Part shown: positions 35,273 to 43,705 of the stretch, piece after piece
Numbering within the stretch: position 1 is the stretch's first letter
Layout of the letters: every line of letters begins with the position of its first letter
Assembly (NCBI RefSeq): GCF_000024865.1
Contig: NC_013595.1
Span: 9,114,001-9,178,000 of the forward strand
DNA: 64,000 nucleotides
Reading direction: 5' to 3'
DNA from: Streptosporangium roseum DSM 43021
GTDB lineage: Bacteria > Actinomycetota > Actinomycetes > Streptosporangiales > Streptosporangiaceae
Program-made: the position numbers and the translations under genes
The notes under the pieces: generated by a model
What the model saw: only the letters and a program-made list of their open reading frames with translations
Databases searched by the model: none
Told to the model about the DNA's origin: nothing

Positions 35273-36733
35273 TCACCAGGTCGCGACGTTCACCGGCCCG
35301 TCGGCGCGCAGGCGGATCTTCCTGCCGACGAGCTCCCGGGACTCGGCCTCGGCGATCAGGCCGGGGTCGCGGAGGTGGGCGTGCGCCCGGCCTCCGCCCG
35401 GCAGGTCGGCGACGACGACGCCGCGCTCGGCCGCGCCGTCCCTGCCGTGCGCGACGGTGTACCCGGCGACGGTGGCGGGCCCCTCGTATCCGGCCACGAT
35501 CGGCACCGGCTCGGCGGTGTACACCGGCTCACCGTCGCCGAGCGCGCCACCCGGCTCGGTGGACCAGATCGCGTAGGTGTGCTTGGTCAGGTGCATGCCG
35601 ACCCCGGTGACCAGGCCGTGACCCGGCTCCGCGCGCAGGCGTCCGGCCATCGCCGCGGTGGAGTGCAGGACGTAGTCGCTGGCCGGCCCGCCCGCGTACG
35701 GCAGGCCGCCGGTGACCGTCAGCCCCCGGCCGTCGAGCGGGTCGAGTCCCATGGCGGCGCAGGCCGAGCGCAGCGCGATCGCGAAGCAGCTGTAGACGTC
35801 CAGCGCGCCGAGGTCGTCGAGACCGACCCCCGCCCGCGCGAAGGCCCGCCGGGCCGCGGCCGCCATGGCCGGGGAGGAGCCCGGCTCCGGCCGGGCCGCG
35901 ACCTCCCAGGTGTCCTCGGCGTACGCCCATCCCCGCAGGTAGACGCGCTTGTCCCGGGGGACGCCGAGCCGGTCGGCGAGCCCGGTGGCGACCAGGATCA
36001 CGGCGGCGGCCTGGTCCACCTCCAGCACCGCGACGGTGCGCCTGGTGTACGGCCAGCCGACGAGGCGGTTGTCCTCCGAGGGGACGACCAGCTCCCGCGG
36101 CGTCCGGACCTCCCGGTGCCAGGCGTGCGGGTTGGCCGCGGCGACCCGCGTCATCGGGGCCATCATCCGGCCCCGGTGGGCCGACTCCTCCTCAAGGGAC
36201 TCGTGGCTCGCCGCCCGCCGGGCGGTTTCCATGATCGCGTAGGTGTGGACCGGCAGGAACAGCTCGTGGGCCAGCTCGTCCGGGTGCGGGGGACGCTCCC
36301 ATCCGTAGGGCGGCTTGGGAACGGCCGGGTGGCTCCACGCCACCCGCTCCCCCGCCTTCCGGAGGGCCCTGCGCGTGGCCAGCGCCTCCGCCCCGGCGAC
36401 CAGCGCGGCGTCCATCTCTCCCGCAGCGATCCGGCCGGCCGCCTCACCGATCAGCAGCTGCGGGGCGGTGCCGCTCACCCTGGAGTAGGCCCGGTGCCGG
36501 GGTTCGGCGGCCAGGCGCTCGGCGAGCCTGGCCGCCGGGTCGTCGTACTGCCAGGAATCGGCGTAGACGACCTGGATCGAGTCGAGGCGCTCCAGCACAC
36601 CGGGCGCCCCGGCGTCGGCGGCGGCTTCACGGGCGACCAGCTCCCACAGATCCAGCGGTTCCGGCCCCGGCTGCGCGCGGACCGTGTGCTGGGCGACACC
36701 GATGAGGCAGGGAGTTCGGGGATCTACGCTCAT
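35273..36733 (-). CDS. Thiolase-like acetyl-CoA acetyltransferase
   Basis: A 486-residue protein of the thiolase superfamily, starting MSVDPRTPCLIGVAQHTVRA. The N-terminal motif CLIGVAQHTVR and the later LGALDVYSCFAIALRSACAA and GGLPYAGGPASDYVLHS belong to the acetyl-CoA acetyltransferase/SCP2-like thiolase group. The canonical catalytic Cys near residue 90 is not obvious, so degradative activity is uncertain. The start has a weak ribosome-binding site. GAACGATGTTC, an 11-bp dyad at 36749-36759, lies just upstream and may bind a regulator. Confidence 0.78.
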   Translation of the reverse strand: MSVDPRTPCLIGVAQHTVRAQPGPEPLDLWELVAREAAADAGAPGVLERLDSIQVVYADSWQYDDPAARLAERLAAEPRHRAYSRVSGTAPQLLIGEAAGRIAAGEMDAALVAGAEALATRRALRKAGERVAWSHPAVPKPPYGWERPPHPDELAHELFLPVHTYAIMETARRAASHESLEEESAHRGRMMAPMTRVAAANPHAWHREVRTPRELVVPSEDNRLVGWPYTRRTVAVLEVDQAAAVILVATGLADRLGVPRDKRVYLRGWAYAEDTWEVAARPEPGSSPAMAAAARRAFARAGVGLDDLGALDVYSCFAIALRSACAAMGLDPLDGRGLTVTGGLPYAGGPASDYVLHSTAAMAGRLRAEPGHGLVTGVGMHLTKHTYAIWSTEPGGALGDGEPVYTAEPVPIVAGYEGPATVAGYTVAHGRDGAAERGVVVADLPGGGRAHAHLRDPGLIAEAESRELVGRKIRLRADGPVNVATW

Positions 36734-37050
36734 GCGGACATCCAACCAGAACGATGTTCGGTTTAATAGTCCGGAGGTGTCCGAGTTACTCCAGAAACCG
36801 TCGGCGAGCATTGTTGCCGATGGTGTCCGGGGTGCCGGCCGGACAGGCTCGCATGCCCGTCCACCTGCAGAAATACCTACCGGTTAAATTATAACTAATT
36901 GCTATTTAAATAACGAGATCGCATCGAAGGGAACCATTTCAGACTTTTTCCCGTCAATTCCTCGCCGACTTCTTGATCCATTCAGTAACGTTCCGATCGT
37001 TTTCCTGGCAGGGGATGTCCCGTCCCCCGCCGAGAACGGAAGGAGCTCCA
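36734..37050. other. Divergent, partly AT-rich intergenic region
   Basis: This gap separates the thiolase (minus) from the first secreted protease (plus). It holds the GAACGATGTTC dyad at 36749-36759 and an AT-rich island at about 36885-36920 (TTAAATTATAACTAATTGC), striking in such GC-rich DNA and probably the protease promoter. No gene is seen. Confidence 0.5.
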
Positions 37051-38166
37051 TTGAATTCCCGAGCACGGCGCCTCACGATCCCCCTCACCGGCGTTCTCAT
37101 GATCGCCGGAGTGATCGGCGCCACCACCCGTGCCGACGCCGGTACGGCCCCCAGCGACGTGGTCAGTTCGGCCGCCTCGGAGACGGCCGGCGAGGCCACC
37201 GCCTTCTGGTCGCCGGAGCGGATGCGCAAGGCCACCGACGCGTCCGACGACCTCGACCTCAGCGTCAAGGGCGGCAAGGCCTCCAGCGCCGCCGGCCCCG
37301 ACGGGCGGGCGGGAGCGGTCCCGCCGATCGGCGGGGAGGGCACCCGGTCGATCAAGAGCAAGCAGGTCAACCTGCCCAACACCGTCGGCCGCGTCTTCTT
37401 CACCCTGCCCGGCGCCAACCCCCTGGACCCGGGGAGCTGGAAGTACTGCTCCGGCACCTCCGTCCAGAGCAAGTACCGCAACCTGGTCGCCACCTCGGCC
37501 CACTGCGTCTACGACGTGAAGACCAACCGGTTCTACGACAACTGGATCTTCATCCCGTCCTACTGGGACGGCAACCAGGCGTGGGACGGCAAGAACCCCT
37601 ACGGCATCTACGCGGCCAAGTGGTTCAACGCCCACGACGACTTCGTGGTGAAGGAGGACTACGACTTCGACTACGCCTTCGTCAACGTCCACTCCGGGTT
37701 CAAGGTGAACTGGGAGAAGGGCACCGACGGCACGTGGAAGCCGGTCGTCAAGGACGTCGGCCGGCTCGGCGACAACGTCGGCGGCCAGGGCTTCGCCTGG
37801 AACCAGAAGGTCAAGAACAAGGTCTTCTCCTTCGGCTACCCGGCCGGCCTGCACCCCGACGGGGACAAGCCCTTCACCGGCCGCACCATGAAGTGGTGCT
37901 TCGGCACGACCGGCGCCATGCCTGCCGCTCCGAAGTACAACCTCCAGGAGCACGTCGGCTTCAAGTGCGCCTTCACCGCGGGCGCCAGCGGCGGCCCGTG
38001 GCTGCTGAAGTACAAGAGCTCCACGCGGACCGGCTACCTGAACGGCGTCAACAGCGTCGCCTGGGACACCGACAAGAACGACCGCTACGACAGGATCTCC
38101 TCGCCGTACTTCAACGGGGACACCTACCAGGTCTACAAGGTCGCGGCCAACCGCTGGACCAAGTAG
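37051..38166 (+). CDS. Secreted trypsin/V8-like serine protease 1 (active triad)
   Basis: A 372-residue secreted S1-type protease starting at TTG, with GGAAGGAG 5 bases upstream. A signal peptide (to about residue 30) is followed by a propeptide with the motif ATAFWSPERMRKATD shared by all five paralogs. The catalytic triad is His151 (LVATSAHCVYD), Asp207 (DFDYAFVNV) and Ser313 (GASGGPW). Two disulfides are likely: Cys133-Cys152 next to His, and Cys283-Cys306 near Ser. It is the compact form, without the insert found in paralogs 2 and 5. The cleavage specificity is unknown. Confidence 0.87.
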   Translation: MNSRARRLTIPLTGVLMIAGVIGATTRADAGTAPSDVVSSAASETAGEATAFWSPERMRKATDASDDLDLSVKGGKASSAAGPDGRAGAVPPIGGEGTRSIKSKQVNLPNTVGRVFFTLPGANPLDPGSWKYCSGTSVQSKYRNLVATSAHCVYDVKTNRFYDNWIFIPSYWDGNQAWDGKNPYGIYAAKWFNAHDDFVVKEDYDFDYAFVNVHSGFKVNWEKGTDGTWKPVVKDVGRLGDNVGGQGFAWNQKVKNKVFSFGYPAGLHPDGDKPFTGRTMKWCFGTTGAMPAAPKYNLQEHVGFKCAFTAGASGGPWLLKYKSSTRTGYLNGVNSVAWDTDKNDRYDRISSPYFNGDTYQVYKVAANRWTK

Positions 38167-38214
38167 CCGCACCTCACGGCCGGCCGTGAGGCCATGCGGC
38201 CGGCCCGGCGCGAC

Positions 38215-38244
38215 GAGGGGCCCGGTCTTCGGACCGGGCCCCTC
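38215..38244. terminator. UUCG-capped terminator between protease 1 and SSI gene
   Basis: GAGGGGCCCGGTC (38215-38227), loop TTCG, GACCGGGCCCCTC (38232-38244): a perfect 13-bp stem with a stable tetraloop between two convergent genes. A second 20-base perfect palindrome lies at 38172-38191 just after the protease stop. Confidence 0.82.
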
Positions 38245-38276
38245 CACGCCACCGCGCCCACGGAGCCCGCCGGCTC

Positions 38277-39065
38277 CTACAAGAAGATCGGGCCGGTCGC
38301 GCCGGCCAGCGAGCAGGAATTACCGAAGGTCTGCCGGTAATGGATGGTCCGCCCGTTCCAGACGCCGTCCGCCGCCACCGTGACCGGTTCGTAACTCATC
38401 GTGCACATCAGGTTCGGCAACGGCCTGAGCCGGGCGAAGTCGCCCCCCACCCGGGCCAGGGACTCACACGCCGCGACCGGCGAGGAGTGCGTGCCGTACG
38501 GCGGGTCGCACACGAGCAGGATGTGGCGGGCCTCCGCGGTCACGCTCTCCCCCTGCGCGACGCTCAGCACGAACGCCCTCGTGCTGCCGGGCGGCAGCAG
38601 CTGCGCGATCGGCCTGACCGGTACGGGCAGCCCCGGGCCGGGCCAGTTGGAGCCGGGCCAGCTCGGACCGTGCCAGGTCGGGGCGGGCCACTGCGGAGCG
38701 GACCAGTGGGGACGTGGGATCGGACGCGGTGGAATCGGGCGTGGCGGGACCGGGCGTGGCGGGACCGGCCTGCTCGGACCCGAAGCGCCGGGGCCGGGCC
38801 CGATCGGACCCGGACCACCAGGAATCGGCCGGTTCGGGCCGGGAGCACCGGCGCCGGGCCAGTTCGGACCGGGAGCACCGGGGCCGCCAGGACCGGGCCA
38901 GTTCGGACCCGGACCGCCGGGGCCGGGCCTGCCCGGACCGCTCCACGACGAGGCCGGGTGCCCGACGGACAGACCGGGCCCGTTCGGCAACGGCGGCGGC
39001 GCGGCGGCCGCCGTACTGGAGAACACGAAGAGCCCTGCGGTAGCCGCGTACAAGAGTCGTCGCAT
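38277..39065 (-). CDS. Subtilisin inhibitor (SSI)-domain protein with Gly/Pro-rich N-terminal region
   Basis: A 262-residue secreted protein. After a signal peptide (about 1-22) come some 130 residues of Gly/Pro/Trp-rich repeats (PGPNWPGPGGPG, then PVPPRPIPPRP). The C-terminal 108 residues (155-262) are a Streptomyces subtilisin inhibitor domain: CDPPYGTHSSPVAACESLA, VGGDF, and NLMCTMSYEPV with four Cys at 186, 200, 221 and 251. By alignment with SSI the reactive-site P1 residue is Met223. The ATG follows GGGGGA. It sits between protease genes 1 and 2, divergent from 2, so it likely controls or guards against these proteases. Confidence 0.85.
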   Translation of the reverse strand: MRRLLYAATAGLFVFSSTAAAAPPPLPNGPGLSVGHPASSWSGPGRPGPGGPGPNWPGPGGPGAPGPNWPGAGAPGPNRPIPGGPGPIGPGPGASGPSRPVPPRPVPPRPIPPRPIPRPHWSAPQWPAPTWHGPSWPGSNWPGPGLPVPVRPIAQLLPPGSTRAFVLSVAQGESVTAEARHILLVCDPPYGTHSSPVAACESLARVGGDFARLRPLPNLMCTMSYEPVTVAADGVWNGRTIHYRQTFGNSCSLAGATGPIFL

Positions 39066-39381
39066 GAAATCCCCCGATTCCACAGGTGACGGAGTGCCCG
39101 CTCAGCCTCCCTCACCCGCACCGCCCCGACAACGACCGACTCCCACGTTTTCGCAGGTCATGGACTTGTAATGCCCCTGGGCGCAGATCCGGTCAAGCAT
39201 GGGTAGATCAGACGCGGATCTTGAAAGTTCGGTTCCACGGTTTTGGTAACAAACCCATATCGGTCCGGCCCTCTGCCCGATTTGTAGCACTTTAACCGTT
39301 CTTTGCCTAGTACGGTCTCCTCTTGTCTCTTTACGCATGCATGGGCCGTCCCGAGCGGCCCGTGACAAAGAAGGAGCTAGA
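39066..39381. other. Divergent promoter region between SSI gene and protease 2
   Basis: No gene is seen in these 316 bases. They must contain the promoters of the SSI protein (minus) and protease 2 (plus). The stretch at 39225-39310 (GGTTTTGGTAACAAACCC and GCACTTTAACCG) is AT-richer and promoter-like, but no clear operator dyad is visible. Confidence 0.45.
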
Positions 39382-40938
39382 TTGAACACCCGAGCCAAGC
39401 GCCTGGTCCTCCCCCTCGGTGGTGCCCTCGTGGCCACCACCATGATCGGCGCCCCCCTCGCAAGCGCTGCCCAGGCCGCGCCCGCGCCCGACGTCAAGTC
39501 GTCGTCGCTCACCTCGTCCGGCAACGCGAAGGCCATCGCGGGCTACTGGACCTCCTCCAAGCTCAAGTCGGCGAAGAGCTACATCTCCGACTCCACCGTC
39601 TCCGCCAAGCTGACGAAGACCGGCGCCGCCAAGGCCGCCGCCGACGGCAAGCCCGGCACCATCGCCCCCACCGGTGAGGGCGGCAAGTCCGCGGGCAAGT
39701 CGAAGAACCTGAACCTGCCGATCACCGTGGGCAAGGTCTTCTTCGTTGACGGCAAGGGCCAGGAGCGCTGGTGCTCCGGCACCTCGGTGCAGTCGAAGTA
39801 CCGCAACCTGGTCGCCACGGCGGGCCACTGCGTGTACGACACCGACACGAACAAGCCGTTCGACAACTTCGTGTTCATCCCCGGCTACTACCAGGGCAAG
39901 GCTCCCTGGGGCATCTACGTCGGCGCCAAGGTCAACACCCACGACGACTTCACCGTCTTCGAGGACTACGACTACGACTACGCCTTCGTCAACGTCTATG
40001 ACGGCGTCAAGCAGCAGGCGGAGAAGGAGGTCGACTACAAGACCTACAAGGCGCACATCGACAAGGGCGGTGTGGGCCGCGAGGACGCCAAGACCGTCGA
40101 CTTCGAGACCTACGACAGGTGGACCCAGAAGGGCGGCCTCGGCAAGGTCGAGAACGTCTCCTCCGAGGACGAGGTCGGCCCGCAGTTCAAGGGTGCCCTC
40201 GCCGTCGCGTCCGAGATCGACAAGTGGGCCTGGGAGAAGGTCGACGGCGACGTCTACGGGCTGAAGGACGACAAGGTCACCCTCAAGGGCAAGACGCTGG
40301 ACCAGGAGGCGTGGCCCAAGAGCGGCTCCAAGCTGGAGAGCCGCGTCGAGCCCGTCACCAAGTCCGAGTACGACGCCTACAAGGGCTCGGGCTACAAGAA
40401 GATCGACGCCAAGGGCAACTACACCATCACCCACTACTACGTGGTGAAGTACATCAAGAAGACCGCGTCCGTGAAGTACGTGATCTTCCGTCACTACATC
40501 ACCACCGTGGCCTCCGCCGGCCGTCTCGGGGACAACGTCGGCGGCCAGGGCTTCACCTGGAACCAGAAGCTGGGCAAGAAGGTCTTCACCTTCGGCTACC
40601 CGACCGCCGCCCACCCGGACGGCAACAAGCCCTACTCCGGGCACACCATGAAGTGGTGCTACGGCACCACCAGCGCCGCCCCCGTCGTCCCGGCGTACAA
40701 GGCCGAGGAGCACCAGGCGATCAAGTGCGCCTTCACCCCGGGGGCCAGCGGCGGCCCGTTCCTGCTGCAGTACAAGAGCAGCAAGCGGACCGGCTACCTC
40801 AACGGCGTCGTGAGCCTGACGGTCGACAGCGACAAGAACAACCGCTACGACCGGGTCACCACCCCGTACTTCAACGGTGAGACCTACGGCATCTACAAGC
40901 ACGCCGCCAACCTCTGGACCGGGAAGCTCCCCGGCTAG
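39382..40938 (+). CDS. Secreted serine protease 2 with large insert (active triad)
   Basis: A 518-residue paralog of protease 1, starting at TTG after AAGGAG. A signal peptide to about residue 33 is followed by the propeptide motif IAGYWTSSKLKSA. The triad is intact: His149 (VATAGHCVYD), Asp199 (DYDYAFVNV) and Ser456 (GASGGPF); Cys131/150 and Cys426/449 would form the two disulfides. Between Asp and Ser there is an extra segment of about 160 residues (210-378), rich in Lys, Asp and Tyr, with the core VTKSEYDAYKGSGYKKIDAK. The same insert occurs in pseudoprotease 5. Its role is unknown; substrate binding or cell-wall docking are possible. Confidence 0.85.
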   Translation: MNTRAKRLVLPLGGALVATTMIGAPLASAAQAAPAPDVKSSSLTSSGNAKAIAGYWTSSKLKSAKSYISDSTVSAKLTKTGAAKAAADGKPGTIAPTGEGGKSAGKSKNLNLPITVGKVFFVDGKGQERWCSGTSVQSKYRNLVATAGHCVYDTDTNKPFDNFVFIPGYYQGKAPWGIYVGAKVNTHDDFTVFEDYDYDYAFVNVYDGVKQQAEKEVDYKTYKAHIDKGGVGREDAKTVDFETYDRWTQKGGLGKVENVSSEDEVGPQFKGALAVASEIDKWAWEKVDGDVYGLKDDKVTLKGKTLDQEAWPKSGSKLESRVEPVTKSEYDAYKGSGYKKIDAKGNYTITHYYVVKYIKKTASVKYVIFRHYITTVASAGRLGDNVGGQGFTWNQKLGKKVFTFGYPTAAHPDGNKPYSGHTMKWCYGTTSAAPVVPAYKAEEHQAIKCAFTPGASGGPFLLQYKSSKRTGYLNGVVSLTVDSDKNNRYDRVTTPYFNGETYGIYKHAANLWTGKLPG

Positions 40939-40953
40939 GACGCGGTCGTCGTG

Positions 40954-40991
40954 AGCGTGGAAGGGCCGCCGGCACAGGGCTCTTCCACGCT
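40954..40991 (+). terminator. Terminator hairpin after protease 2
   Basis: AGCGTGGAAG (40954-40963) pairs with CTTCCACGCT (40982-40991) across an 18-base loop that can pair further in part. It lies 16 bases after the stop codon. Confidence 0.65.
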
Positions 40992-41145
40992 TTGACGGAG
41001 TGCTTATGCCTCGCAGGACAAACTTCATCAGGTAACGGTGTTAAAGCAGATCAAGCTCCCCGACTGCCTAAAACTAAGTTGATCTGGAAAAATCACTCCT
41101 TGCAGTCCTCATTCAGCCCCTGATCCCCCGAAAGAAACGGCCTTC

Positions 41146-42324
41146 ATGTCCCCCCGCGCACGGCGGTTCGCGACCACACTCGGCGCCCTCGTCGCCAGTG
41201 GTGTGCTCGCCATGTCCGCGTTCGCCGGGGGCGCGAGCGCCGACGGCACCTACAACACGACGGTTCCCGGGAGCATCACCTCCATCACGCTCACCAAGAC
41301 GAGCGCGGACATGAAGCGGATCGCGGAGTACTGGAGCCCGGCCAGGATCAAGCAGGCGCAGGACGGCACGCCGGCGACGCCCGAGATCAAGCCCAGCAGC
41401 GGCGCCACCACCGCGACACCCGCCGCCCCCTCCACAGGGAGCGCCACCGCGACCACCGCCGCGGCGAGCGGTGAGACCACGACCACGACAGCGAACGCGA
41501 CGACCTACTACAGCAGTGGCTCGACCTCGCCGATCGTCAGGCCCACCCTCCCGAAGAAGTCCTCCCCGGCCACCGTCAAATCCCCCGTGACCGTGGGCAA
41601 GGTGTTCTTCCGGATCGGGGACAGGGACTTCTGGTGCTCCGCCTCGTCGGTGGCCTCCAAGAGCCGCAGCCTGGTCGCCACGGCCGGGCACTGCGCCTAC
41701 GACGCCAAGCAGGGCAGGCACGCCGACTACTGGATCTTCATCCCGGGCTACGACAAGGGTGAGACCCCCTACGGGGTCTACGTCGGACACTCCCTCAACC
41801 TGCACGAGAGCTTCGTCGGCCTCGGCGACTACGACTACGACTACGCCTTCGTCAACGTGCACGACGGGTTCGTCTGGAAGCCGGGCAAGAGCCCGAACAC
41901 CTACGAGATGGAACCCGTGGGAAAGCTGGAGGACAACGTCGGCGGACAGGGCCTGGTGGTCAAGCGCGGCGTCGGCCAGGCCGCCCTCGCCTTCGGCTAC
42001 CCCGCCGCCCCCCAGATCGACGGCAGCAGGCCGTACGACGGCCAGAAGCTGAGGTGGTGCAGCGGCCGCACCACCAGGAGGACCGCCCCCACCTATCTGG
42101 TGGAGCTGGGCATCGCGCTCAAGTGCGGATTCACCGGCGGGGCGAGCGGCGGCCCGTGGCTGGTCGACTACAACAGCGCCACCGGTCTCGGCTACCTCAA
42201 CGGCGTCAACAGCTTCGCCTGGGACGTCAACACCGACCGCAAGTTCGACCTCATCTCCTCGCCGTACTTCATCGCCTCGACCTACAACATCTACCGGTGG
42301 GCTGACAGCCAGCACGCGAGCTGA
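41146..42324 (+). CDS. Secreted serine protease 3 with Thr/Ala-rich linker (active triad)
   Basis: A 392-residue paralog, the only one of the five starting with ATG. Signal peptide to about residue 32; propeptide motif IAEYWSPARIKQA. A Thr/Ala/Ser-rich low-complexity linker (about residues 85-128) separates propeptide and catalytic domain and may be O-glycosylated. The triad is His182 (VATAGHCAYD), Asp232 (DYDYAFVNV) and Ser334 (GASGGPW), with both Cys pairs kept (164/183 and 305/327). It is the compact form without the insert. The ribosome-binding site is weak. Confidence 0.85.
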   Translation: MSPRARRFATTLGALVASGVLAMSAFAGGASADGTYNTTVPGSITSITLTKTSADMKRIAEYWSPARIKQAQDGTPATPEIKPSSGATTATPAAPSTGSATATTAAASGETTTTTANATTYYSSGSTSPIVRPTLPKKSSPATVKSPVTVGKVFFRIGDRDFWCSASSVASKSRSLVATAGHCAYDAKQGRHADYWIFIPGYDKGETPYGVYVGHSLNLHESFVGLGDYDYDYAFVNVHDGFVWKPGKSPNTYEMEPVGKLEDNVGGQGLVVKRGVGQAALAFGYPAAPQIDGSRPYDGQKLRWCSGRTTRRTAPTYLVELGIALKCGFTGGASGGPWLVDYNSATGLGYLNGVNSFAWDVNTDRKFDLISSPYFIASTYNIYRWADSQHAS

Positions 42325-42372
42325 CCTTTAGTCACCTTATGGGCACCTTAAATGGACCTTAAGGGAGCCTTA
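42324..42372 (+). promoter_or_regulatory. 11-bp phased ACCTTA direct repeats
   Basis: ACCTTA occurs at 42334, 42345 and 42356, and GCCTTA at 42367, each exactly 11 bases apart; a further ACCTTTA is at 42324. Such phasing puts every copy on the same face of the helix and is typical of OmpR/PhoB-type winged-helix or SARP activators. The block lies about 100-145 bases upstream of pseudoprotease 4. Confidence 0.6.
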
Positions 42373-42470
42373 GATCAGCATTTGCCCAGTAGCGCCCTAC
42401 ATAGGTTTGTTGTTTGTCGTCCCGCAGTTTCCAGGGTTTCTGGAGACGTTGCAGCGCAAGGAGCAAGTCT

Positions 42471-43535
42471 TTGAAGCACTCTCTTCTTCCCCTCGGTGGC
42501 GCCGCACTCGCCACCGGCCTGCTGGCCGCCGGCCTGAGCGGCACCGCCCAGGCCAGGCCTGACTGGGCAACCGACCAGCTGGCCGGCAGCAACGCGTCGG
42601 CCCTGTCCGTGGCCAGGTTCTGGGCCGCCTCCAACTACGTGGCCCTGAAGAAGGCCACCGCCTACTCCCCCGAGGCGGCGACCCCCCGGCTGAGCGCCGG
42701 CGGCGGCTACTCCCCCGACGGGCGGCCCGGCACCATCGCCCCCATCGGCGCGGAGAACCCCACCCCGTCGCTCGTCAAGAACGTCAACCTGCCCAAGACC
42801 ATCGGCAAGGTGTTCTTCGTCGCCAACGGCCAGTTCAAGTGGTGCTCAGCCACTTCGATCCAGTCGAAGTACCGCAACCTGGTCGCCACAGCGGGCCACT
42901 GCGTCTACGACACCGCCAACAACGGCCAGACCCTCGACAGGTGGGTCTTCGTCCCGGGTTACTACCAGGGCAAGGCGCCGTGGGGCATCTACGTCGGCAA
43001 GCAGGCGTGGACGCACTACGACTTCGACGTCTACGAGGACTACGACAAGGACTACGCCTTCGTCACGGTCTACAACGGCATCGGTTTCGACCGCGGCCTC
43101 AAGGACGTCGGCCGTCTCGGTGACAACGTCGGCGGCCAGGGCTTCACCTGGAACCAGTCGACCGGCAAGCCGGTCTACGCCTTCGGCTACCCCTCCGCCC
43201 CGCACCCCGACGGCGACAAGCCCTACAGCGGCGTGACGCCCAAGTACCAGTACGGCAAGCCGTCCGGCAAGGTCTACGTCTCCGCGGCCGAGAAGGTCGA
43301 GGAGCACGTCGGGCTCAAGGCCGCGTTCACCCCGGGCGCCGACGGCGGCCCGTGGCTGACGCAGTACAGCAGCAGCAGGCGCCTGGGCTACGTCAACGGC
43401 GTCACGAGCCTCTTCGGCGACCAGGACAAGAACAACCGCTACGACCTCATCACCTCGCCGTACTTCGACGGCGAGACCGCGGACATCTACAAGAAGGCCG
43501 CCAACGTGTGGTCCGGCTCGATCGTCCGCAAGTAA
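42471..43535 (+). CDS. Secreted protease paralog 4 with Ser-to-Asp active site (pseudoprotease)
   Basis: A 354-residue paralog starting at TTG, 7 bases after AAGGAG. Signal peptide to about residue 28 (GLSGTAQA); propeptide motif VARFWAASNYVALKKA. His143 and Asp194 are present, but the Ser position reads GADGGPW: codon GAC at 43341-43343 gives Asp291. The second Cys pair found in paralogs 1-3 is also gone (YQYGKPSGKVYV and GLKAAF). Loss of the nucleophile predicts no classical protease activity. The fold is otherwise well conserved, so a binding, regulatory or chaperone role is more likely than decay. Confidence 0.85.
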   Translation: MKHSLLPLGGAALATGLLAAGLSGTAQARPDWATDQLAGSNASALSVARFWAASNYVALKKATAYSPEAATPRLSAGGGYSPDGRPGTIAPIGAENPTPSLVKNVNLPKTIGKVFFVANGQFKWCSATSIQSKYRNLVATAGHCVYDTANNGQTLDRWVFVPGYYQGKAPWGIYVGKQAWTHYDFDVYEDYDKDYAFVTVYNGIGFDRGLKDVGRLGDNVGGQGFTWNQSTGKPVYAFGYPSAPHPDGDKPYSGVTPKYQYGKPSGKVYVSAAEKVEEHVGLKAAFTPGADGGPWLTQYSSSRRLGYVNGVTSLFGDQDKNNRYDLITSPYFDGETADIYKKAANVWSGSIVRK

Positions 43536-43579
43536 GCCCTCCGGGCCCTCACAGGGGGTCAGGACGCTCATCTCCACCC

Positions 43580-43609
43580 GCGGGACCCGGCGCATGCGCC
43601 GGGTCCCGC
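43580..43609 (+). terminator. 30-base perfect palindrome, terminator of paralog 4
   Basis: A 30-base self-complementary sequence (GCGGGACCCGGCGCA and its complement) starts 45 bases after the stop codon and would form a strong hairpin. Confidence 0.75.
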
Positions 43610-43705
43610 ACCCGTTTCCCGGCCCGTACGGCTTCTCCCGGGGCTCGCGGCCTCGCAGGCCGGTACGGCCTCGCCCGTTGGGCTCCCAGGGCTCCCGCCG
43701 CCCCC

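Noticed and set aside
38340..39089. Long plus-strand ORFs opposite the SSI gene
   Set aside because: They are shadows of the Gly/Pro-rich coding region; the minus strand carries a signal peptide, a ribosome-binding site and the SSI domain.
42324..42372. Classical PHO box
   Set aside because: The 11-bp spacing fits but the repeated hexamer ACCTTA does not match the Streptomyces PhoP consensus GTTCACC closely enough.
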